Part shown: in pieces, positions 1 through 7,077 of the stretch
Layout of the letters: each line of letters starts with the position of its first letter
How positions within the stretch are numbered: the first letter of the stretch is position 1
Origin: Bordetella parapertussis
Lineage (GTDB): Bacteria; Pseudomonadota; Gammaproteobacteria; Burkholderiales; Burkholderiaceae_C
Direction of reading: 5' to 3'
DNA length: 11,825 nt
Assembly: GCA_945899335.1 (NCBI GenBank)
Contig: CAMDIP010000025.1
Span: 1-11,825 of the forward strand
Notes under the pieces: generated by a model
The model's input: the letters and a program-made list of their open reading frames with translations, nothing else
Database searches by the model: none
What the model was told of the DNA's origin: nothing
Position numbers and translations under genes: made by a program

Positions 1-243
1 GCTTTCACCAGCGAGAGCTTGGGCGATTACTGCGCCGGCCCCAACCATGTGTTGCCCACCTCGGGCACCGCGCGCTTTAGCTCGCCGTTGGGGGTGTACG
101 ATTTTCAAAAACGCTCCAGCCTCATCGAGGTCAGCGAACAAGGCGCCCATGTGCTGGGCCAACTCGCCTCGGTGTTGGCGCACGGCGAAGGTTTGCAAGC
201 CCATGCGCGGGCGGCAGAAATGCGGTTGAAAAACAAGGAATAA
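1..243 (+). CDS. hisD: Histidinol dehydrogenase, C-terminal fragment (5' end outside window)
   Basis: This is the last 80 codons of a gene that enters from the left edge in frame 1 and ends at TAA 241-243. HisD is the NAD-dependent, zinc-containing cytoplasmic enzyme that oxidises L-histidinol to L-histidine in the last two steps of histidine synthesis. The visible part carries the highly conserved C-terminal blocks [19 protein letters not shown] and VYDFQKRSS, followed by a helical tail rich in Ala and Glu that ends AEMRLKNKE. These blocks match biosynthetic HisD better than the divergent HisD-like alcohol dehydrogenases. The codon pattern is GC-rich and like the rest of the window. The next gene is cfa, not hisC as is usual in Burkholderiales his operons. 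No clear intrinsic terminator follows the stop. Confidence 0.93.
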   Translation, partial: AFTSESLGDYCAGPNHVLPTSGTARFSSPLGVYDFQKRSSLIEVSEQGAHVLGQLASVLAHGEGLQAHARAAEMRLKNKE

Positions 244-269
244 AGCCTTATTTAGTTTTCAAATGGATT

Positions 270-299
270 TAGAAATAATTATTTCTACTTAAATAAGTA
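270..299. promoter_or_regulatory. Nested AT-rich inverted repeats in the cfa leader (candidate operator)
   Basis: The 96-bp gap 244-339 is strikingly AT-rich compared with the flanking genes. Positions 270-287 (TAGAAATAATTATTTCTA) form a perfect 18-bp palindrome. A second inverted repeat, 286-299, has 6-bp arms TACTTA/TAAGTA around AA and shares two bases with the first. A third weak repeat has 5-bp arms ATGGG/CCCAT at 309-313 and 322-326, just before the ribosome binding site. The two main palindromes look like a dimeric-repressor operator, or like hairpins in the leader RNA. Promoter boxes cannot be fixed: CATAAT at 301-306 and AATAAT at 274-279 are possible -10 elements, but neither has a good -35. 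Position 285-292 weakly resembles the RpoS-type CTA...TTAA pattern; E. coli cfa has an RpoS promoter. Confidence 0.45.
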
Positions 300-339
300 C
301 CATAATACATGGGTTGTTAATCCCATTGAGGTATTTTTT

Positions 340-1536
340 ATGTCTACCGTATTACCGAGTTTGCCAGCAGGCAAACCATCTGTGTATCTCCCCGCCAAGC
401 GGGACAGCAAGTCCCAATCTCAAGATTGGTTGGCGCAGTTGCTGGCAGGTGCGGATATTCATTTGAATGGCAGCAGACCTTGGGATATGCAAATTAAACA
501 CCCTCAGACCTTGCAACGACTGCTCAGCCTAGGAGGTTTCGCTTTGGGCGAAAGTTATATGGACGGTTGGTGGGAATGTCAGGCTATCGACCTCATGGTC
601 GAGCGTGCCATGCGAGCAGGTTTGCAAGACAAATTGGCCACACCACGTGCTTGGTGGGAGAGTTTCAAAGGCGTGGTGCGTCCACGTGAGGGCGCGAGCC
701 AGTCACGCATTGTGGGAAGAATGCACTACGACGTAGGCAACCAAGTCTTTCAAGCCATGCTTGACCCCTATATGACCAACAGCTGCGCTTACTGGGTAGA
801 AGGTGCACAAACCTTGGAAGAAGCGCAAGTTGCCAAGCTGGAAATGGTTTGTAAAAAGTTGCAGCTGCGCCCAGGAATGCGTGTGCTCGACATGGGGTGC
901 GGTTGGGGCAGCTTCATGCGCTATGCCGCTGAACATTACGGCGTGACCGTGCTGGGTTTGTCCAATGCCTCTCACCAAATAGAGTTGGGACAAAGGCTTG
1001 CTCGTCATCTGCCTGTGCAATTCGAACTCAGTGACTTTGCGCAATTCAACGCTGATGGCAAATCCAAGTTCGATCGCATCGTCAGTATTGGTCCTTTTGA
1101 GCAGCTTGGGCAAAGCCATGTCGCCGCTTTTTTCGAAACCGCCAAGCGCAGCTTGAAAGACGATGGATGGATGTTGCTGCAAACCCAAGGCAAAACTAAC
1201 CGCCAGCGTTTGCTCGATGCGTGGAACGAAAAATACATCCATCCCCAAGGCTACTTACCGCGCTTAGACGAGGTCACACAAGCCAGTGAGGCGCATTTTG
1301 TGGTGGAGGATGTGCACAACATCGGCGCCGACCACGACCGCACCTTACTGCACTGGCACCAACGTTTCGAGATGGCATGGCCACAGTTGCGTCTGTCGAA
1401 CGACGAGCGTTTTTACCGTATGTGGCGTTTTCACTTGCTCAGCAGCGCCGCCAGCTTCAGAACCCGTCACCACCAAATGTGGCAGCTGGTGTTGTCGCCC
1501 AAGGGCTTGCACAAGGTTTACCGCAGGAACTATTAG
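340..1536 (+). CDS. cfa: Cyclopropane-fatty-acyl-phospholipid synthase family methyltransferase
   Basis: The family transfers the methylene group of S-adenosylmethionine to the double bond of unsaturated acyl chains in membrane phospholipids, usually on entry to stationary phase or under acid stress. The 398-residue product is slightly longer than E. coli Cfa (382) and aligns along its length. The N-terminal domain has GLGESYMDGWWEC-like sequence at about 66-80, then HYDVGN 129-134, the MLDPYMTNSCAYW block 140-152 with the conserved Cys149, the SAM-binding motif VLDMGCGWG 182-190, and KYIHPQGYLP 298-307. Glu254 in GPFEQLG matches E. coli Glu239. E. coli His266 is replaced by Gln281 and Tyr317 by His332; both are bicarbonate-site residues, so activity may be altered. 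ATG 340 is preceded by GAGG at 328-331 with 8-bp spacing, which supports this start. It converges on the minus-strand operon. Confidence 0.93.
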   Translation: MSTVLPSLPAGKPSVYLPAKRDSKSQSQDWLAQLLAGADIHLNGSRPWDMQIKHPQTLQRLLSLGGFALGESYMDGWWECQAIDLMVERAMRAGLQDKLATPRAWWESFKGVVRPREGASQSRIVGRMHYDVGNQVFQAMLDPYMTNSCAYWVEGAQTLEEAQVAKLEMVCKKLQLRPGMRVLDMGCGWGSFMRYAAEHYGVTVLGLSNASHQIELGQRLARHLPVQFELSDFAQFNADGKSKFDRIVSIGPFEQLGQSHVAAFFETAKRSLKDDGWMLLQTQGKTNRQRLLDAWNEKYIHPQGYLPRLDEVTQASEAHFVVEDVHNIGADHDRTLLHWHQRFEMAWPQLRLSNDERFYRMWRFHLLSSAASFRTRHHQMWQLVLSPKGLHKVYRRNY

Positions 1537-1546
1537 TCGCAGCTTT

Positions 1547-1617
1547 AAAAAAAGATGACCGCCCTCGGCGCTGGTGATAGCGCGCCCCTAAAACCGGGAC
1601 TGGAGGCGAGGACGGTC
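1547..1617 (-). terminator. Rho-independent terminator of the minus-strand operon and/or the small RNA
   Basis: A GC-rich 11-bp stem (1617-1607 with 1567-1557) is followed by ATC and then seven T on the minus strand (1553-1547). It lies 80 bp downstream of the ABC transporter stop, so it can end the long gsp operon as well as the candidate small RNA. The loop is unusually long for a plain terminator (39 nt, with its own hairpin). On the plus strand the stem has an A-C mismatch and is followed by TAAAACTGTTTCC, so it is a poor terminator for cfa. Confidence 0.7.
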
Positions 1618-1636
1618 TAAAACTGTTTCCTCTGCC
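1547..1636 (-). ncRNA. Candidate sigma-28-driven structured small RNA, about 90 nt
   Basis: The transcript would start near 1636 and end in the T run 1553-1547. Its core is an 11-bp stem: GACCGTCCTCG (1617-1607) pairs with CGAGGGCGGTC (1567-1557), with one G-U pair. The pairing is complete only on this strand; on the other strand the same position is an A-C mismatch. Inside the 39-nt loop is a second hairpin with arms GCGCT/AGCGC (1583-1579 and 1572-1568) and loop ATCACC. A weaker CCC/GGG pairing is also possible, giving a three-way-junction shape. CCTCC at 1606-1602 is predicted to be unpaired. No open reading frame with a usable start was seen in it. From memory it resembles the Rfam 'Betaproteobacteria toxic small RNA' family, but this is not verified. 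It could instead be just the operon terminator. Confidence 0.55.
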
Positions 1637-1642
1637 CACACA

Positions 1643-1669
1643 AGATCGGAATAACTCAAACTTTCTTTA
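1643..1669 (-). promoter_or_regulatory. Flagellar sigma-28 (FliA)-like promoter
   Basis: Reading the minus strand, TAAAGAAA (1669-1662) is followed by exactly 11 bases and then TCCGATCT (1650-1643). The enterobacterial sigma-28 consensus is TAAAGTTT, 11 bases, GCCGATAA. The TAAAG and CCGAT cores and the spacing all match. The promoter begins 27 bp past the stop codon of the ABC transporter gene and points at the stem-loop RNA at 1617-1547. No protein gene follows on this strand, because cfa runs the opposite way, so any transcript would be a short RNA. The T-run end is before the cfa coding sequence, so little or no antisense overlap is expected. Confidence 0.55.
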
Positions 1670-1696
1670 GTTTCTGTTTAAGAAAGGCCGCACACC

Positions 1697-3529
1697 TTAG
1701 TGGCTGACCTGCATCACATAGCTCTTGGTGCTGCCTTCGGAGGCATTCACCAATTGCCATAAGCGCTGGTGGTAGGCCGCCACACTGGGACGATGAGCCA
1801 CCGAGACCAAAGCGCCGCCCTTGGACTTGACCATCGACAACAAGCGCTCGTAAATCACTTTTTCAGTGGCTTCGTCTAAAGCGCTGGTGGCTTCGTCGGC
1901 AAACACCCAGTGCGGCTGCTTTAAAAACACCCTTGCCATGGCCAAACGCTGGGCTTCACCGCCTGAGAGTTGCTGGCTCCATTGGCCAACCTTGTCTAGC
2001 TGTGTGATGAACTGCGGCAATACCGCCATCATCAAGGCCTGTTGCAAATCAACATCCGTGTAGGAGTCAATTTCGCCGGGATAGCACAAAGCATCACGCA
2101 ATCGACCCTCGGGGAAATAAGGGCGCTGCGGCACGAACATGCAATCCGCTGGCAAAGCCACAGCCTCGTAAAGCGACAAGGGCTGGCGCTGGGCGTCCCA
2201 GCCTCGCACATAAGGCCAAATACCAGCCAGCACCCGCAGCAAGGTGGACTTGCCGCTGCCGGACGGGCCGCGGATCAGCACCGAGTCGCCAGGGCGCACT
2301 TCCAGCACCACATCGTCAAGCAAAACCGTGCGGTCTGGCAGACTGATGGTCAGCGCAGATGTTTTCAAAGAAGTGGGTGCTTCACGGCCATCGGTAGGCG
2401 CTTGCACCACCGCATATGAAATGGCTCTGAGGGTCTCCATTTGCTCTAAAAATCCATGCAAACGCTGTGTAGTGGCGGTCCATGAGGCCAAGCGCGGGTA
2501 GTTGTTCACCAGCCAACTGAGCGACTCTTGTACCTGTCCAAAGGCGGATGAAATTTGCATCAACTCGCCCAACTGTATGGCGCCGCTGAAATAACGCGGG
2601 GCCGCCACCAACATGGGAAACACCACCGCCGCTTGTCCATAGGCCGAACTGAACCAGGTAAAGCGTTTTTGGACTTTCAGCAGGTGCAAAAAGTTCTCCA
2701 CCACACTGGTAAAACGCTTTTGCAAAGAGGCACGTTCAAACTCTGCGCCCTTATCTAAAGCAATGGCTTCGCTGTACTCGCGCACCCGCATCAGGTGGTG
2801 GCGAAAATTGGCCTCCAAGCGCTGCTGGGCATAGTTCAGCGACGACATCGAGCGGCCCAAAAAGTGGCCGATCAAGCTGCCTCCCAAAGCGTAAATCAGG
2901 GCCATCCACACCATGAACCCAGGGATGGTGAAGACATTCTCTTGGTAATTAAAATCAAAGCTGCCTGAAAGCATCCACAAAATCCCGACAAAGCTGCCCA
3001 AGGTCACCAAGGCATCGAGCAAACCCAGGCTCAGGCCCACGGTGTCGGAGGTGAAGAGTTGAATGTCTTCTTGGATTCGCTGATCGGGGTTATCTGCACG
3101 TGAGCTGTTTTCGCCAAGCGTTGCAAATTGGCTCAACTCAAGTTGGTAAAAAATATTTTGTGTGCTCCAGCGACGGATAAAGTCACGTGTCATCCAAGCT
3201 CGCCAGCGAATTTCAAGCAGCTGGGTCAGGTAAAAGCGGTAAACCGCCACCACAATGAAGGCTGTGGCCAACATACCAAACACCTGTAACTGTTGCCAAA
3301 ACACATCGGCGTCGCGGTTTTGTAACGCATCGTAAAAAACGCGATTCCAGTCGTTGAGCAAGACCAGCACATAGACCATGCCCAAGTTCAGACCAATGCA
3401 GGCCAGCAGCAAAAACCTGGCTCGCCAGCGTTCTTCCGAGCGGAAATACGGCAGCGACAACTGCCAAACGTGGCGCAGATGGATACGAATTTTGCGCAAT
3501 AACAGGCGCGCAGGGGTGAAAAGGCTCAT
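1697..3529 (-). CDS. SbmA/BacA-like ABC half-transporter (fused permease and ATPase)
   Basis: The 610-residue protein joins an ABC_membrane_2-type permease domain to an ATPase domain, as in YddA, mycobacterial Rv1819c (BacA) and the eukaryotic ABCD family. Relatives are linked to uptake of vitamin B12, bleomycin or antimicrobial peptides; the substrate here is unknown. Hydrophobic segments lie at about 39-58, 82-104, 165-186, 203-224 and 298-315. The family hallmark NPDQRIQEDI is at 147-156. The ATPase is complete: Walker A GPSGSGKST 421-429, Q-loop PQRPYFPEG 467-475, signature LSGGE 521-525, Walker B and D-loop FADEATSALD 543-552, switch His579. It should work as a homodimer in the inner membrane. 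Its ATG follows the stop of the nucleotidase gene with no gap and no strong ribosome binding site, which suggests coupled translation. It is the last gene of the run. Confidence 0.88.
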   Translation of the reverse strand: MSLFTPARLLLRKIRIHLRHVWQLSLPYFRSEERWRARFLLLACIGLNLGMVYVLVLLNDWNRVFYDALQNRDADVFWQQLQVFGMLATAFIVVAVYRFYLTQLLEIRWRAWMTRDFIRRWSTQNIFYQLELSQFATLGENSSRADNPDQRIQEDIQLFTSDTVGLSLGLLDALVTLGSFVGILWMLSGSFDFNYQENVFTIPGFMVWMALIYALGGSLIGHFLGRSMSSLNYAQQRLEANFRHHLMRVREYSEAIALDKGAEFERASLQKRFTSVVENFLHLLKVQKRFTWFSSAYGQAAVVFPMLVAAPRYFSGAIQLGELMQISSAFGQVQESLSWLVNNYPRLASWTATTQRLHGFLEQMETLRAISYAVVQAPTDGREAPTSLKTSALTISLPDRTVLLDDVVLEVRPGDSVLIRGPSGSGKSTLLRVLAGIWPYVRGWDAQRQPLSLYEAVALPADCMFVPQRPYFPEGRLRDALCYPGEIDSYTDVDLQQALMMAVLPQFITQLDKVGQWSQQLSGGEAQRLAMARVFLKQPHWVFADEATSALDEATEKVIYERLLSMVKSKGGALVSVAHRPSVAAYHQRLWQLVNASEGSTKSYVMQVSH

Positions 3530-4447
3530 TTAATCTTTTTCATTAACAGGGTGCATATTTTGCACGCCGCTGGCCACATGTCCAGCGGGTACGTGTCGCG
3601 CTGCGGATTCAATGTGGCCGGTTTGGTCGTCAAAGAAAAAATCGGGCTCAAATTCGCGCAAAAACTCGCCCTTGGCCAAGCCGCCCAAAAACATGGCTTC
3701 ATCTACCTGAATATTCCATTGCATCAGGGTGCGTATGGCGCGCTCATGCGCTGGCGCACTGCGGGCGGTCACCAGCGCGGTGCGAATGCCCATGTGCGGC
3801 GTGCCCTCGGTTTGCAAACGGTGCAAAGCTGCCAAGAGCGGCTTGAAAGGCCCAGCAGATAAGGGTTGCCAAGCTTTGTCCTTCTCGTGCTGCTGAAAAG
3901 CGTTCAAGCCTTGCGACTGGAACACCCGCTCGGCTTCGTCGCTGAACAACACCGCGTCACCGTCAAAGGCGATGCGTACTTCGTGCGGGTGCGCCTCTGA
4001 GGCGTGTGCAGAATGCGGGTAGACCTGCGCGGCAGGCACACCGGCGTCAAGGGCTGCCCGCACATCGCTCAAGTGGGTGGACAAAAACAAATTGGCGTTG
4101 AGCGGTTTTAAATAGCGCCACGGCGGCTGGCCACGGGTGAAACTGCCGCGCTGTATATCCAAACCATAGTGCTGCGCTGAGCGAAACACCCGCATACCGC
4201 TGACCGGATCGTTGCGCGACAAAATCACCACCTCAACCCTTGAGGCATCCGCTTGGTTGAAGCTGAGCAGTTTTTTCACCAGTGAAAACGCCACCCCTGG
4301 TTTGGCAGGGGTCTCCAAGCGCTGTAACTGCAAGTCCATGTAGGCGCGATCGTCGCTTTGCTCGAAAACAAGGTTTTCTTCCTCGAAGTCGAACAAGGCA
4401 CGAGACGAAATTGCCACCACCAGTTTGCCGTCCAAAGTGCTTGCCAT
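3530..4447 (-). CDS. Cytosolic 5'-nucleotidase (NT5C1-like family)
   Basis: The 305-residue protein resembles the bacterial homologues of mammalian cytosolic 5'-nucleotidase I (Pfam 5-nucleotidase family, PF06189), HAD-fold enzymes that dephosphorylate nucleoside monophosphates. HAD-like motifs are visible: FDGDAVLFSDE 161-171, with the Asp162/Asp164 pair; TARS 227-230 as the small-residue motif; Lys259 in AKGEFL; and FFDDQ 271-275 as the acidic metal site. N-terminal blocks KLVVAISSRALFDFEEEN (8-25) and LSRNDP (76-81) are also typical. No signal peptide or membrane segment is seen, so it should be cytoplasmic. It starts 8 bp after the gspF stop and ends directly against the ABC gene, so it is probably co-transcribed with the secretion genes. 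The bacterial role of this family is poorly defined; a link to secretion is not established. Confidence 0.85.
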   Translation of the reverse strand: MASTLDGKLVVAISSRALFDFEEENLVFEQSDDRAYMDLQLQRLETPAKPGVAFSLVKKLLSFNQADASRVEVVILSRNDPVSGMRVFRSAQHYGLDIQRGSFTRGQPPWRYLKPLNANLFLSTHLSDVRAALDAGVPAAQVYPHSAHASEAHPHEVRIAFDGDAVLFSDEAERVFQSQGLNAFQQHEKDKAWQPLSAGPFKPLLAALHRLQTEGTPHMGIRTALVTARSAPAHERAIRTLMQWNIQVDEAMFLGGLAKGEFLREFEPDFFFDDQTGHIESAARHVPAGHVASGVQNMHPVNEKD

Positions 4448-4455
4448 AGGGTCTT

Positions 4456-5676
4456 TCAGGGTGCGAATTGGTTAAGCTCGATGATGGGCAGCATGACCGC
4501 CAGCACAATCAACATGACCACCAAGCCCATGGTCACAATCAGCAAGGGTTCAAGCAATGTAGCCAGTTGCATGGCGCGACGTTGCACCTCTTCGCTCAAG
4601 TGCTCGGCGGCATGAGACAGCATTTGCGGCAGCTGTCCGGTTTGCTCGCCCAAGCGGGCAAACATCGACAACACCCCAGGCAGGCGTTTGTTTTGCGCCA
4701 ATGCACTGGCAAGCGGTGCTCCCTCGCGCACAAGCTCAATCGCTTGCATTGCGTGCTCACGCAGCGACATGTTCGAAAGTGTCTGGGCGGCGGTTTGCAA
4801 AGCTTTCAAAATCGGTACACCAGCCCCCACCAACAGCGCCAAGGTGCTGGCAAAACGCGCGGCGTTGTAGCCCAAACTCAAACGACCCAGCAAGGGCAGT
4901 TTGAGCCATGCTTGGTCAAAAGCCAGCCGAAAAGCGCTTTGCCGTAGCAGGATATTGAGCGTGACTGATCCAGAGATGAGTAGCACCAAAGCCAGCAACC
5001 ATGTGGCCTGAACCACCTCACTGATGAACAACATGGCCACCGTCAGCGCGGGCAAGCTGCGCTGGGTGCTGGTGAAGACTTGCGCGACTTGCGGCACCAC
5101 ATAGGCCAATAAAAACAAAACGATCAGCAACGCCACGCCACTGACGATGGCAGGGTAGAGAGAGGCGGCCAGCAGCTTGTTTCGCATGGCATGGGCGCTC
5201 TCAAGGTCAAGGGCCAGTTGCAAAAGTACTTGGCTTAAGCGCCCGCTTTGCTCACCGGCTTCAATCACAGCGGTGTACAGGCTGTCAAATTCGCGGGGGT
5301 GTTGCGCAAGGGCTTGCGCCAGTGGCGCACCTGCGTTGACCTCGGCGCGAATCTGCGCTACCAAGTCACGCTGCCCGGGGGTGGCAGCTTCTTCACTCAA
5401 AGCGCTCAATACGCGCTCCAAAGGCAAACCTGCGCCCACCAAGCTGGCGAGTTGACGGGTCCACACGACCACATCGGTGCGACTAAAGGTTCGCGCTGAC
5501 CACAGCACCACATCACCATTCACGCGCTGCTTGTCTTGCGCCACCACCTCGACCTTCAAAGGAATCAGTGACTGTCCACGCAACTGAGTGCGGGCTGCCC
5601 GCTCCGAGTCGGCCTCGACCACGCCGCGCTCGGTGGCGCCTAGTTCGGTAAGGGCTTCATAGGTATAGGCGGGCAT
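4456..5676 (-). CDS. gspF: Type II secretion system inner-membrane protein GspF
   Basis: GspF is the polytopic core of the T2SS inner-membrane platform, contacting the ATPase GspE and GspL/GspM during pseudopilus assembly. The 406-residue length is standard. It has an N-terminal stretch (PAYTYEALTELG), then two homologous cytoplasmic helical domains: about 68-170, with VWTRQLASLVGAGLPLERVL, and about 270-375, with FASTLALLVGAGVPILKAL. Three hydrophobic segments lie at about 169-196, 214-243 and 373-398. The start ATG is 6 bp past the gspE stop; only a weak ribosome binding site is visible (TAAGCAGA), so translation is likely coupled to gspE. It is the last gsp gene in the run and is followed after 8 bp by the nucleotidase gene. 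Confidence 0.95.
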   Translation of the reverse strand: MPAYTYEALTELGATERGVVEADSERAARTQLRGQSLIPLKVEVVAQDKQRVNGDVVLWSARTFSRTDVVVWTRQLASLVGAGLPLERVLSALSEEAATPGQRDLVAQIRAEVNAGAPLAQALAQHPREFDSLYTAVIEAGEQSGRLSQVLLQLALDLESAHAMRNKLLAASLYPAIVSGVALLIVLFLLAYVVPQVAQVFTSTQRSLPALTVAMLFISEVVQATWLLALVLLISGSVTLNILLRQSAFRLAFDQAWLKLPLLGRLSLGYNAARFASTLALLVGAGVPILKALQTAAQTLSNMSLREHAMQAIELVREGAPLASALAQNKRLPGVLSMFARLGEQTGQLPQMLSHAAEHLSEEVQRRAMQLATLLEPLLIVTMGLVVMLIVLAVMLPIIELNQFAP

Positions 5677-5682
5677 CTCTGC

Positions 5683-7071
5683 TTAATCGCGGGTAACCCG
5701 CAAAAGTTCTTGTGCCGAGGTGATGCCTTGGGCGACCAAGTGCTCGCCGTCTTCACGCATCGAGGTCATACCCTGACGCTTGGCGGCGGATAACAACTCG
5801 GATTCTGCGGCACGGCTGTGGATGCGTTCGCGCAAAGTGTCGTCGACGCTGAGCAACTCAAAAATACCGGTACGTCCTTGGTAGCCGGTGTGGCCGCACT
5901 CGGTACAGCCACTGCCTTGGCAAGCGGTGCAAATTTTGCGTACCAAGCGTTGCGCCAACACGCCCAGCAAGGACGAACTGAGCAAAAACGGCTCCACGCC
6001 CATATCGGTCAAGCGTGTGACGGCGCTGACCGCGTCGTTGGTATGCAAGGTGGCCAACACCAAATGGCCGGTGAGAGATGCTTGAATGGCGATTTGCGCG
6101 GTTTCTTTGTCGCGGATTTCGCCAATCATGATGATGTCGGGGTCTTGGCGCAAGATGGCACGCAAGGCCTTGGCAAAGTCGAGATCGATCTTGGCATTGA
6201 CCTGTGTTTGACCGATGCCACTTAACTCGTACTCGATGGGGTCCTCCACCGTCATGATGTTGAAGTGTGCTGCGTCAAGTTGCTGCAAGGCTGCGTACAA
6301 GGTGGTGGTTTTACCCGACCCCGTGGGGCCAGTTACCAGCACAATGCCGTGCGGCTGAGCGATGAGTTGCTCTAAGCGTTGCAAGGTTGCCCCTTTCATT
6401 CCCACCGAGGCCAGCGTCAAGCGGCTTAGCGATTTGTCCAGCAAGCGAAGCACCGCTCGTTCGCCGTGAGCGCCTGGCAAGGTGGAGACACGCACATCGA
6501 TGGCGCGTTGGCCCAGGCGCAAAGAAATACGACCGTCTTGCGGCAAGCGTTTTTCGGCGATGTCCAAATCGGCCATGATCTTCAAGCGCGAAATCAAGGC
6601 GGCATGCAAAGCGCGGTTGGGTTGCACCACTTCGCGCAGGGTACCGTCGATGCGAAAACGTACACTGGAGTGGCGCTCATAGGGCTCAATGTGGATATCG
6701 CTGGCACCGTCCCGCGCAGCTTGCATCAGTAAGGCGTTCAACATGCGGATGATGGGTGCGTCTGCCGAAGCCTCGAGCAAGTCCTCTACCGCAGGCAACT
6801 CTTGCATCATTCGGGCTAAATCAGCTTCTCCCTCGACCTCGCTCATCACCATGGCGGCACTCGACTCTGCACCCGCATAACTGACGCTGATGCGCTGAGC
6901 CATGCTTTGGGCGTCGATTTCCTGAAAGTTGTCAACCGCGTATATACGCAAGACCTCGCTCCACGCACCTGCAGGCGGCTGCGGGCGGTGCCACAGCGTT
7001 AGCGTGCGCCCGTCGTCCTCCAACAGCAACTGGTGCGTTCGGGCGAAAGCGTAGGGCAGGGGGTGGCGCAT
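5683..7071 (-). CDS. gspE: Type II secretion system ATPase GspE
   Basis: GspE is the cytoplasmic hexameric ATPase that powers pseudopilus assembly. The 462-residue protein has a short N-terminal domain (1-100) and a full motor: Walker [10 protein letters not shown] 248-256, Asp box TVEDPIE 274-280, Walker [10 protein letters not shown] 313-321, His box LATLHTND 339-346. The NTE2-like region [10 protein letters not shown] (121-130) and [12 protein letters not shown] (137-148) are conserved. A tetracysteine zinc site is present but very compact: Cys381, Cys384, Cys389 and Cys392, spaced C-x2-C-x4-C-x2-C. In well-studied members such as Vibrio EpsE the two pairs are separated by about 29 residues. 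At 462 residues it is somewhat shorter than the roughly 500 typical elsewhere, partly for this reason. The ATG lies 6 bp downstream of the gspD stop. Confidence 0.96.
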   Translation of the reverse strand: MRHPLPYAFARTHQLLLEDDGRTLTLWHRPQPPAGAWSEVLRIYAVDNFQEIDAQSMAQRISVSYAGAESSAAMVMSEVEGEADLARMMQELPAVEDLLEASADAPIIRMLNALLMQAARDGASDIHIEPYERHSSVRFRIDGTLREVVQPNRALHAALISRLKIMADLDIAEKRLPQDGRISLRLGQRAIDVRVSTLPGAHGERAVLRLLDKSLSRLTLASVGMKGATLQRLEQLIAQPHGIVLVTGPTGSGKTTTLYAALQQLDAAHFNIMTVEDPIEYELSGIGQTQVNAKIDLDFAKALRAILRQDPDIIMIGEIRDKETAQIAIQASLTGHLVLATLHTNDAVSAVTRLTDMGVEPFLLSSSLLGVLAQRLVRKICTACQGSGCTECGHTGYQGRTGIFELLSVDDTLRERIHSRAAESELLSAAKRQGMTSMREDGEHLVAQGITSAQELLRVTRD

Positions 7072-7077
7072 CGGGCT

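Noticed and set aside
703..1248. A 181-codon minus-strand open frame opposite cfa
   Set aside because: The plus-strand cfa frame has clear family motifs throughout; the antisense product has none and no ribosome binding site was noted.
1557..1617. The intergenic stem-loop as a terminator for cfa on the plus strand
   Set aside because: On that strand the stem has an A-C mismatch and the following bases TAAAACTGTTTCC lack a proper T run, so it is at best weak in that direction.
1656..1672. AT-rich inverted repeat AAACTTTCTTTAGTTT between the ABC gene and the small RNA
   Set aside because: The stem is only 5 A/T-rich base pairs and no T run follows it; it overlaps the better supported sigma-28-like -35 element.
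5689..5701. Short inverted repeat GCGGGTAACCCGC at the gspE-gspF junction
   Set aside because: It is mostly inside the gspE coding end, the central spacing allows only a 4-bp stem with a 5-nt loop, and no T run follows, so neither terminator nor operator can be supported.
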